34,086 nucleotides of DNA from Halosimplex salinum. GTDB taxonomy: Archaea; Halobacteriota; Halobacteria; Halobacteriales; Haloarculaceae. Positions 1 through 7,072 of this stretch are shown here, one piece after another. Position 1 is the first letter of the stretch. Each line of letters opens with the position of its first letter. A program made the translations under genes and the position numbers. The stretch lies in assembly GCF_003730195.1 (NCBI RefSeq), contig NZ_QWGG01000019.1:1-34086 (forward strand), written 5' to 3'. Below the pieces are notes generated by a model. That model made no database searches and was not told the origin of the DNA. It saw only the letters and a list, made by a program, of their open reading frames with translations.

Positions 1-281
1 CTGTCTCAGTAGCCGCCGCATTCAAGAAGTCGTTAACCGAAGCTACGTCTTGCAGGGCGTTGGAGCTGGTGGACACAGTTTCCAAACCCTGCGGCCTCCC
101 TTGGGAGGCTTTCTATGACACGCTCTATGTAGGCCTGCCCGGAATCCACAGTGCCACCAGCACGGAACAACGCGCCTCGCGGCCCGCCTAATTCCATTCC
201 TTTCTGTTCTTCTAACTCTACGATGATGTCTTTTGCTTCGTCGAGCTTCTGTACTCGAACGCTTGCGTTTGTTTCTTGCAT
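1..281 (-). pseudogene. Unrecognised gene, apparently frameshifted, running off the left edge
   Basis: An ATG at 281 opens an acidic reading frame (MQETNASVRVQKLDEAKDII...) that stops at 33 after a basic, low-quality tail (QLQRPARRSFG). Just past about position 100 a neighbouring frame on the same strand carries haloarchaeal-looking sequence (LETVSTSSNALQDVASVNDF) that stays open to base 1. The simplest reading is one gene with a frameshift between about 91 and 112, around CTCCCAAGGGAGG, whose C-terminus lies outside the window. An authentic short 82-residue protein is the alternative. A TTTTAAAA box at 316-323 suggests it is or was transcribed. I do not recognise the family. Confidence 0.4.
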
Positions 282-656
282 TGGTTCGACCCGAACAGGT
301 TGAGAATCTACCCACTTTTAAAACTCTGCCTCATAGCCGATTCAGACCCCAGATAGAACACGAACATCTGGCTCCAACTAGCCCTAACGATAGAAGATAC
401 GACACGTGAAATATCGAATATACCAGTTACAGCGCCTGGTGTGGTCGAATTCTTGAAGTAGTGTTACAGAACCTGTATTTGCGTGCGAAGCTCCCCAGAC
501 TAGCGAGACCAACAATGGAAACTACGGAATCGCTGTACAGACCACACGTGAGGGTGTTGATTGGCGGCTGTCCAAGCGGCCGCGGGAAGTCTCCAATACC
601 ACCACCGACGGTCCTCTGCAGAAGGAGAAGGTACCACCTGATACCACGCAGCATCA
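282..656. other. Intergenic stretch with one promoter and no convincing gene
   Basis: Apart from the TATA box at 316-323, I see nothing here with good coding character. A minus-strand frame of 77 codons starts at a GTG overlapping the stop of the Vsr-like gene, but its product is not acidic and resembles no family I know. Confidence 0.4.
316..323 (-). promoter_or_regulatory. TATA box for the left-edge gene
   Basis: TTTTAAAA read on the minus strand lies 35-42 bases before the ATG at 281. Archaeal transcription starts about 25 bases after the box, so the expected leader is about 10 nt. Confidence 0.5.
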
Positions 657-1820
657 TCACTCCTCAATTAACGGGTTGATTGTCCGTTCGATAAGTGCGT
701 CCGTCAATTCCTGGTCGTGCCGGATGCATACCAGATCGATGTCATGCTCGTTGCACAGTTCCTTCTTTTTCTGGTCGCGCTCCTGCCGCTGTTTGAGGCC
801 TTCCTCGCCACCCCAGTGATCCACTGCCTCGTAGTGCTGGATTCCCTGGTATTCAATTCCGACCTCGGCTTCTTCGAGAAAAATATCTAGCTCCAGTCCG
901 TTGAGAAAGTCCGGCCGGTAGTGACGCTTGATGGTGTGGTCTGGATAGTTCGATTCCACGAGCTGGTAGAGGATGGTTTCGCTGGTCCATCGGTTGCCCT
1001 TCTTGTAGTGGCCGAACGCCTGCCGAACCTCGTTCTCGACAGTGTCCATGATCTCCTTGCGCTCCGCCTGCAACTGGTCCTGCAGCTCCGCGAAATCCTC
1101 TGCTTCGTCGTCGGGTAGTGGATCCATCTCTTCGTAGGGCTCCCGAGCCTTGCGGATCCGGCGGTACCGCTCCTCCCGGTCGATATCATCCGGCAATTCG
1201 TCCCGGACCTCGTCAATCGCTTCCTCTTTCTGTTCCCTAATCTCTCGTTCGCGTTCCCATTTCTTCTCTTGGAGGCGTTCGTATCGGTCAAGGCGGTCGC
1301 GGAAGCCATCGTCCAAGATGTCGGTGAGATCTTCGGGAAGGGCGTCGTGGAGATAGTCATTCCCGCCGCAGACTCCGTATTCGTACTGTTGCTGGTTGAC
1401 ATACCAACCGTGTTTTTGCGTGAAGACGGTGCCGTACATCTCGTGACAGTACCGGTATTCGGGGACGACGCCGTTACAGCGGTGGCAAAGCTGGTCGGCA
1501 AAATTGAGTTCCTCAATGATGGCGTCCGGTGAGTCAACATCCGTATCCGGTACTTGATCAAGTGTATCCTCCGGAAATTTCCGACTGAGAATGTTCTCAA
1601 CTGATGGTGTACGGCCAGAGACAGCAGGGTTCTCCATTTCACACCGGGTGTAGTTCCGGATCGCGTCCTTCGCACAACTGCAAAAATGGAGGTCACCATT
1701 CGATTCCGGTTTAAACCCGATGAACACACCGTAGTGGGCCGGGTACTGAACGATCGGGTAGGGCAGTTTGTCCTGCCGGTTTTCACGGCCGGGATCCACG
1801 ACAATAGGGTTCTCCGCCAT
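657..1820 (-). CDS. Vsr-like (PD-(D/E)XK superfamily) endonuclease with Cys clusters
   Basis: A 387-residue protein. The C-terminal block from about residue 300 has the signature of Vsr-like single-domain endonucleases: D312, then GIEYQGIQHY (E323, Q325, H329), HWGG, and a downstream RDQKKKELC with R348-D349. This suggests cleavage of DNA, possibly at mismatches or as a homing or restriction nuclease. The N-terminus has Cys clusters (C47, C49, C60; C112, C115, C125) that could bind zinc. The stretch 178-260 is very rich in E, R and K and is probably a coiled coil. The fold assignment is from motif recognition; the biological role is inferred. It is transcribed alone, and the ATG at 1820 is the first good start. 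Confidence 0.65.
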   Translation of the reverse strand: MAENPIVVDPGRENRQDKLPYPIVQYPAHYGVFIGFKPESNGDLHFCSCAKDAIRNYTRCEMENPAVSGRTPSVENILSRKFPEDTLDQVPDTDVDSPDAIIEELNFADQLCHRCNGVVPEYRYCHEMYGTVFTQKHGWYVNQQQYEYGVCGGNDYLHDALPEDLTDILDDGFRDRLDRYERLQEKKWEREREIREQKEEAIDEVRDELPDDIDREERYRRIRKAREPYEEMDPLPDDEAEDFAELQDQLQAERKEIMDTVENEVRQAFGHYKKGNRWTSETILYQLVESNYPDHTIKRHYRPDFLNGLELDIFLEEAEVGIEYQGIQHYEAVDHWGGEEGLKQRQERDQKKKELCNEHDIDLVCIRHDQELTDALIERTINPLIEE

Positions 1821-1887
1821 ATTTTGTCGTTATCCACTAACAGAACGAGGTTTCAAAAATCCATGTATCAGCATTGCTTGAGTGATC

Positions 1888-2622
1888 TTAGTCTACGAGC
1901 GTCACCTCCACTCCGTATTCCAGATGTGGTGTTTGTCGGCTGCGGTGATCGCTGACAGCGTCGTATAACGCCTCCACGTAGATGTCGTGAATGGTCGCTT
2001 CGACGTCGTCACTCACATCGCCGGTGACGTGCTCGTCAATGAACCACGTTGCCGCCCTGTCTGCTTCAATGTAGATGGCTTCATCTTCGTGCGCGGTCCA
2101 CGCAGTGCGCCCGGTCCATCCAGCGAGCCCTTCGTAGAGCCTCTCTTTGACGACCTGTTCCGACCCAGTCTGCCATCTGGTTACGAGGTCGTCCGCGACC
2201 TCCGTGACGTTTCGGACGAGAGCGGTGAACGGTTTGACCGGTCGCCCGACCGCTTCGTGAGTGTCGATTGCGTCAAGCGCTTCGCTGCGGATGCGGTCAG
2301 CGATGAGGTCGTGGTCAAGTTCCAGCGCTTCAACTTGAAGGGTTTCGCCGTGATCTTTGACTGCAAGACCGTTTCCGCCGCCGGCCTCCGCCCACGTTTG
2401 AACCCCGATCCACTCCTCGCCGGTTCTGATGAGGTGGTCAGTCACGCTGTGACTGGAGTCGTGATCGCGGTTATGAGCGCGAACGGTGACGTCACAGGCC
2501 TTCCCTGGGTGATCGTGTTTGAGAGCTTCTCTGGCTTTGTCTTCTACCGTTTCGAGGGCCACGTTCTTCTCGTTGCCCTGATCTGTGCTTTCACCGACTT
2601 CAGATGCGGTTTTTCGTGTCAT
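1888..2622 (-). CDS. Acidic hypothetical protein, 244 aa
   Basis: The very high Asp/Glu content and the ATG at 2622 make this the coding strand rather than the long antiparallel frame. No membrane segment, signal peptide or catalytic motif is visible. The middle (about 45-75, SSHSVTDHLIRTGEEWIGVQ) could be a beta-rich domain and the rest looks helical. It is separated by 67 bases from the downstream Vsr-like gene on the same strand. I do not recognise the family. Confidence 0.6.
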   Translation of the reverse strand: MTRKTASEVGESTDQGNEKNVALETVEDKAREALKHDHPGKACDVTVRAHNRDHDSSHSVTDHLIRTGEEWIGVQTWAEAGGGNGLAVKDHGETLQVEALELDHDLIADRIRSEALDAIDTHEAVGRPVKPFTALVRNVTEVADDLVTRWQTGSEQVVKERLYEGLAGWTGRTAWTAHEDEAIYIEADRAATWFIDEHVTGDVSDDVEATIHDIYVEALYDAVSDHRSRQTPHLEYGVEVTLVD

Positions 2623-2918
2623 TGGTGTCGCGTGCTGTCCGCTGATCGTACTGCTAACACGCGACGTCCGACGACGCGCTGGCCTCGCGTCGGCAAGGGT
2701 CTATGATACCAGGGATTGCGGTATCGAATTAGTGTACCAGAGAGGGTCTATGCATCGTCAGCTTGTAGATGCGGGGAGATTCTCGGGCGTCGCTTAATTG
2801 CTCAAATGAACCTGCCAGGTATAAACCCTCGTCCGCTGGACGTGCAGCGATCACGACTTCTCACTCAGCAGGATACGCATGGGTCAAAGGACGGACTGTT
2901 TTGCGTTCCCACACTACC
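2623..2918. other. Intergenic stretch without a recognised feature
   Basis: The first part is the upstream region of the 244-aa gene. The sequence GGGTCTATG occurs twice (about 2697-2705 and 2746-2754), but I cannot assign it a function. No open frame here looks coding. Confidence 0.3.
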
Positions 2919-3068
2919 TCACTGGTCGTCTCGCAACACCCACGGTTTCGCATCAGAGTTGTACTCGCTGATCTTCCCGCTGTGACTGCGTGTCTCCGTG
3001 GCGAGCACGCCGATATGTTTGAGTTGCTGGACGAAATTGAACAGTGCGTTCGTCCGGATAATGTCCAT
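2919..3068 (-). CDS. Small ORF, possible winged-helix fragment
   Basis: This frame encodes 49 residues beginning MDIIRTNALFNFVQQLKHIG and ending KPWVLRDDQ. The pattern N-A-L-x-x-F-x-x-x-L-x-x-x-G-V-L followed by a polar wing-like segment resembles the recognition helix and wing of winged-helix regulators. An in-frame TGA lies 24 bases before the ATG, so it is either a small protein or the last piece of a broken regulator. A Met-initiated frame a few codons upstream (MNKEETRR...) is offset by one base, which would fit a frameshift. Composition is ordinary for the host. Confidence 0.35.
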   Translation of the reverse strand: MDIIRTNALFNFVQQLKHIGVLATETRSHSGKISEYNSDAKPWVLRDDQ

Positions 3069-3198
3069 TTCTTCGAGTCTCTTCCTTGTTCATTTACCTC
3101 ACAGCCGCTCAGAGTACATAGAACCCAAATAAGATTGGAAATGACACATTTTGAGCTTCTGGAGATGTACAGGAATCCTATTGACAGAGAGATGATTA

Positions 3199-3981
3199 TT
3201 ATGTATCCGTCTGTTGTAATGTGTCGATCTCCTCCTGCGAGTAGACGCCGTTTGGCTGTAGGACGATTCCGGTGAATCGATTACCGCCCTCTGTAAGACT
3301 TGCAAGTCTAGAATCATCATCTGGGACAAATTTCTCCCACGTCATTTTGCTTCTCACCATTCCATCGTCAGTTGAGAAGTGGGTGATACGACAGTTTTTG
3401 TCTTCGGGCTCGTCAACCACGGATACCTCCCGGACTGTGGCTTCTTCAATGATCCGGCTACAGATTTGGCCCCAGTATGGGAGACCAGCGATGTGATCGC
3501 AGTCTTGATAGTCGGCACCACAAATCGAGCATAGAAACTGGTCGACCACTAATCCGGGGCTCAGATACGTCTGCGGTGGGAATACAAACGTCTCGATCCA
3601 ATCGTACTTTTCACGTAAATTCTGAATATCCTCAGTCCGCGTAATTGCATGAGCGGCCTGTGCGGATTGCAGAAAGTCTTGGGCATCAACTAATTCGCTC
3701 CACGCATTTCCCCAGTCCTGCTTCTTCAAGGCGAGCCACATATTCAATTCGGCGCGTACCGCCTTACAGCCGCATCGCATCGCAAGCAGGAGATTCGCGG
3801 TATCCTCATCGCGGTGTTCGATCGCCTCTTGTTGGCGAGCGTTCACCGTCTGGATAAACTCGGTTAAGTCCTCGACAGCCTCCAACTGGAGGTCAGTATC
3901 TCGTGGGAGAAATGTCAGGGTCTGTGCGTCGTGGGCTACGTTCCGATACTCGGTGAGCAATGGGATATCATCCTCAGTCAT
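3199..3981 (-). CDS. Hypothetical protein with Cys/His-rich C-terminal motif
   Basis: A 260-residue protein starting at the ATG at 3981, which overlaps the stop of the upstream gene by 8 bases, so the two are translationally coupled. The frame stays open further upstream but that part is the shadow of the neighbour. Residues 1-150 are helical. Near residue 165 comes FLCSICGADYQDCDHIAG, then WGQIC and later VREVSVVDEPEDKNC: a C-x2-C, C-x-H, C arrangement suggesting a metal site. The string CSICG...CDHI.G..Y is one I associate with uncharacterised proteins of prophage and defence regions, but I cannot name a function. It probably acts with the 153-aa partner. Confidence 0.65.
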   Translation of the reverse strand: MTEDDIPLLTEYRNVAHDAQTLTFLPRDTDLQLEAVEDLTEFIQTVNARQQEAIEHRDEDTANLLLAMRCGCKAVRAELNMWLALKKQDWGNAWSELVDAQDFLQSAQAAHAITRTEDIQNLREKYDWIETFVFPPQTYLSPGLVVDQFLCSICGADYQDCDHIAGLPYWGQICSRIIEEATVREVSVVDEPEDKNCRITHFSTDDGMVRSKMTWEKFVPDDDSRLASLTEGGNRFTGIVLQPNGVYSQEEIDTLQQTDT

Positions 3982-4435
3982 CGTGATCAAGTTCCTCATC
4001 AATCTCTGATAACACGGTTTCGAGGTCATCCGGGTGGCCTTTGTACTGGAATGTTTCCCACTCCCCATCTGCTGTTTCTTGCTTGATTGTGACGTCGACT
4101 TCGCGCTCAGCTTTCGCAATATAATAGTCAGCGATCGATCGGATGGCGGTCTTGATGACATCCTTGTTCTTCCGGTAGAACGCATAGGAAACAGCCAGAG
4201 CAGGAAGCCCGATTTCGACCGACCGCTCAACGGCGATAGACGCCGAGTCGTCCTCTGTTGCCATCTGACAAGGGACATCATTCGAGGCCAAGACCTTCCG
4301 AATCGTATCGGTCGCATTTTCATAGACGTAGAGTTCATCACCGTCCTGTTTCGTCCGTTCACGAGGGAGCAAGTAAATCGAATCTGTATCCGCTGCCAAT
4401 TTCTGAAGAATCTCCGGATACGAAGGCTGTGGCAT
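3974..4435 (-). CDS. Hypothetical protein, 153 aa, first gene of a coupled pair
   Basis: The ATG at 4435 opens a frame ending at 3974, where it overlaps the next gene. An N-terminal alpha/beta part (1-70) is followed by VEIGLPALAVSYAFYRK (about 72-88), which could be a short membrane-associated or buried helix. A C-terminal domain (about 105-150) pairs a beta strand, EREVDVTIKQ, with GEWETFQYKGHPDDLETVLS. That layout resembles the small effector-associated proteins found next to effectors in conflict systems, but the resemblance is only structural in outline. A GGGAGGT just before the start is a plausible ribosome site. Confidence 0.6.
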   Translation of the reverse strand: MPQPSYPEILQKLAADTDSIYLLPRERTKQDGDELYVYENATDTIRKVLASNDVPCQMATEDDSASIAVERSVEIGLPALAVSYAFYRKNKDVIKTAIRSIADYYIAKAEREVDVTIKQETADGEWETFQYKGHPDDLETVLSEIDEELDHDD

Positions 4436-4625
4436 ACCTCCCCGTTCACAGGTGGTCTTGAAAAACCCTCCCTGACTGCGTACGATTCAAAGAGATCTTC
4501 GGCTATCCCCCTCGGTGAACCTTGAATCAGTCTTCAGACCAGCGATAACGCTAGGAACTTCGAGATTCAATCCGATCTCGTCTTGCTGGATGAGCGCGAA
4601 CAGGCCTTGCGCCGATAGGTGTCGG

Positions 4626-6716
4626 TCACGGGTTGAACAGGGTGTCCGCTAAGTCGCTGCAGTATTCGGGGTTGTCCTCGTCTTGGTGATGGGGATTCGG
4701 GATCACGTCACCGTCCACTTGGAGTTCGGGTATGCCGTCGCTATCGGTGGTGATGTGGGCAGTATACCAGATCACGCCATTCAGGTTGTCATCTAGTAGT
4801 GGCCATCCCTGGAGGGCGTCGTCGGGGTCACGAACGGGGCGGTCGTCAACGGCTTGGCCTGTTTCAGTGTCGTACGTGAGTTGGATTTTCAATGAGCCGT
4901 AGAGCGAGGCCACGACCTGTTCTGGCATGATTTCTGATTGGGTGATGTCGAGCGCGATGAATACGGGGTCTTCTGTCAGCTCGGCCGTGTTGGTGTAATC
5001 GGATTTGAATTTGTCAGCGATCTTGTTGTATGCAGTGTTGGGGATGCCGATCACCTTGTTTGCGACGTCAAGATTACGCCAAAGCTGTGGTGCTCGGATT
5101 TCGATGTAGTTGTTGTCCACGACCACGTCCACGTCCTTGTCCAATTCCTCACCGGTCTCGTGGTGGTGTAGTGGAACGTCGATACGGTAGGTGAGGCCGT
5201 GGTCGTCAAGCCAGAGAAAGAACCCGATTTCACTCAATGTGGATTCGAAGGCGTCCCCGAGCAGTTGCTGTTGCTTCGCCGCTGGTATCTGATTCCAGTT
5301 TTCTTCAAGGAACGTGAGATAGGTCTCTGCATCGTTTCGGAGGAGATCAAGCATCGGGTGGTACGTCGCTTGGTCAATCTTCCGCGATAACCGGGTCTGG
5401 AAGTGGCTTTTGAGCTGGGGGTACTCGTTGAGTCGAGTGAGGATGCTTTGATCGTATTCCCGGTTTTCGAGGTGATCGTTGAGGACGTTGTAGAGGTGGT
5501 AGTACACCTCTTTGTTGTGTTGCTCGTCGTCAGCTGGCTCTTGATCGATCAGTTCATTGTCGACGGGGCGGACAAAGGCTGGTGTATCGATCGTGGTGAG
5601 GAAGTCGGCGAGACTGGTTGCCGTTGACCGGTCGTATGCGGTGGCGAAGAAGAGTTCACCGACCGCCTTTTGCAGCAGTTGAAGCATGACGCGACGGTAA
5701 CTTGGATCGTATCGGTCAATGACCAAGCCAGCGAGGCGTTCCGGGCCGTCTTTCCCGGCGGCGAACACCGTTTCAACGGCGTGAAACGCAGACGGGAATG
5801 TATCAACGCGGGCGAGGACGGCGGAGAGGATAGCATCGTTTTCATCCGCAACGTGGTCCACGAGTTGCGTGGTTGACGTGAGGTTGGTGTCGCTCAGGGT
5901 GACCGCGAAATCGGCTAATTGGTCTGTTGCGTCGGGGAAATCCATGTAGAGGAAGTGGACCGGGACGTCATCGACGGTACCTTCTGTCATGCCGTGTTCT
6001 GCGAGCGCGAGATACTCTTCGAGATGGACCCGTTCGATGTGGCGACCGTATTGTTGAAGAATACGAGGAATGTGGGCGGGATTATTCCGTCCGATGTTGA
6101 GCGTTAGGTCCCACAGGTCGGGGTTGGCCGTGAAGACGGCTGTAATAGCACGGATCACTTCGGTATGAAATGCGGGGTCGTCAGCCAGTTGTTTCAGCGC
6201 GTCAATGAGTTGTGGTGGGAGTTCTGTGTCCTCAAAGGCGGTTGCCAGGCCGCGGATTCCTGCTTCGACTTTGGTTTGGTCGTGGCTGTCCAGCAACCGA
6301 CGGAGTTCGGCTGTTGCGTCGTCGCGGGGAAGTCCGGCAATGACTGGGCCAATGATGGGGTGTGTCCAGTCAGCGGTGTCAACGGGGAGTTCGGTGTAGA
6401 GTTCCTGCGCTAAGATGGGGTTGGACTGCATGTATTCTCCAAATGCGGTATAAAAGTCGCCCCAGGCGAGGTCGGCGTTGATGTGGGGTGCGAGGCGTTC
6501 GAGATTAGCTGCGAGGTCGGTGGCGGTATCGGCGGTGTCAAGGGTTAGTCTAACGACAAGGGGGAAGTAGGCGAACGGTTCATCGATGATCCATTCGAAG
6601 AGGGTATCGTACTGGTCCTGTGTGAAATCGCCGTGGTGATCGTCCCACCATGCTTCAAGCTCGTCACGATTTCGTCGACGTGCTTCAACCCGGTCATAGA
6701 TATCATCCATGTCCAT
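4626..6716 (-). CDS. Large helical-repeat protein with degenerate nuclease-like domain
   Basis: I place the start at the ATG at 6716 (696 aa) rather than up to 40 codons earlier, because a TTTAAA box lies 29-34 bases upstream, the normal spacing for a leaderless haloarchaeal transcript. Residues 1 to about 480 are alpha-helical with HEAT-like pairs (for example PAHIPRILQQYGRHIERVHL and LIDALKQLADDPAFHTEVI). Around 520-545 the sequence DKDVDVVVDNNYIEIRAP has a D...E-x-R pattern like a PD-(D/E)XK core with Lys replaced by Arg, so activity is doubtful. It follows the ubiquitin-like operon on the same strand but has its own promoter. Role unknown. Confidence 0.6.
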   Translation of the reverse strand: MDMDDIYDRVEARRRNRDELEAWWDDHHGDFTQDQYDTLFEWIIDEPFAYFPLVVRLTLDTADTATDLAANLERLAPHINADLAWGDFYTAFGEYMQSNPILAQELYTELPVDTADWTHPIIGPVIAGLPRDDATAELRRLLDSHDQTKVEAGIRGLATAFEDTELPPQLIDALKQLADDPAFHTEVIRAITAVFTANPDLWDLTLNIGRNNPAHIPRILQQYGRHIERVHLEEYLALAEHGMTEGTVDDVPVHFLYMDFPDATDQLADFAVTLSDTNLTSTTQLVDHVADENDAILSAVLARVDTFPSAFHAVETVFAAGKDGPERLAGLVIDRYDPSYRRVMLQLLQKAVGELFFATAYDRSTATSLADFLTTIDTPAFVRPVDNELIDQEPADDEQHNKEVYYHLYNVLNDHLENREYDQSILTRLNEYPQLKSHFQTRLSRKIDQATYHPMLDLLRNDAETYLTFLEENWNQIPAAKQQQLLGDAFESTLSEIGFFLWLDDHGLTYRIDVPLHHHETGEELDKDVDVVVDNNYIEIRAPQLWRNLDVANKVIGIPNTAYNKIADKFKSDYTNTAELTEDPVFIALDITQSEIMPEQVVASLYGSLKIQLTYDTETGQAVDDRPVRDPDDALQGWPLLDDNLNGVIWYTAHITTDSDGIPELQVDGDVIPNPHHQDEDNPEYCSDLADTLFNP

Positions 6717-6744
6717 TAGTGGGATCGAGTTTGGGGCAGTCCAA

Positions 6745-6750
6745 TTTAAA
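6745..6750 (-). promoter_or_regulatory. TATA box of the helical-repeat gene
   Basis: TTTAAA on the minus strand, 29-34 bases before the ATG at 6716. This fixes the probable start codon and implies a leaderless mRNA. Confidence 0.5.
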
Positions 6751-6808
6751 CGACGTGCCGTTCGGTAGTTACTGGGTTCTGGAACGGCGTATCCTAACGT
6801 TCGTAGTC

Positions 6809-7072
6809 CTATATCCGTGGTGTGAACATGAACCACTTAACGCCGGCCACGAACGTCCCGATCAGCACCTGCCCAATCACCTGTCCCACCGAAGTCGGCG
6901 GCAGGTACTTCGTGATAAAATACTCCAGTGTCATCAGGATGAACTCGCCCTGCACGAGGTGCGGAGCTGCGTTAAGCAGCGCCAGCAGGCCCGCACCGTA
7001 GATGTAGAACGCGATTGGGTTCTTGAACGGCCCTTTCAACCAATACTTCAGAAGTCCTGTTTTGTACCCCAT
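6809..7072 (-). CDS. Small membrane protein, last gene of the ubiquitin-like operon
   Basis: An 87-residue protein whose ATG directly follows the stop codon of the E1 gene with no gap. Two hydrophobic segments, about residues 19-37 (PIAFYIYGAGLLALL) and 61-82 (VGQVIGQVLIGTFVAGVKWF), look like membrane helices. The N-terminus is basic (GYKTGLLKYWLKGPFK), suggesting it faces the cytoplasm. The strict adjacency implies co-expression. It may anchor the conjugation machinery, be a modified substrate, or act as a membrane effector; the sequence does not decide between these. Confidence 0.65.
   Translation of the reverse strand: MGYKTGLLKYWLKGPFKNPIAFYIYGAGLLALLNAAPHLVQGEFILMTLEYFITKYLPPTSVGQVIGQVLIGTFVAGVKWFMFTPRI

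Noticed and set aside
427-660. GTG-started minus-strand frame of 77 codons overlapping the Vsr-like stop
   Set aside because: The overlap is suggestive, but the product is neutral to basic and resembles nothing; no evidence beyond position.
1987-2706. Open plus-strand frame of 239 codons
   Set aside because: It is antiparallel to the acidic 244-aa gene; its product is Phe/Arg/Val-rich and not haloarchaeal in composition.
3982-4449. N-terminal extension of the 260-aa gene to 4449
   Set aside because: The extra 156 residues are Arg/Ser/Met-rich and overlap a better gene in another frame; the ATG at 3981 gives a clean coupled start.
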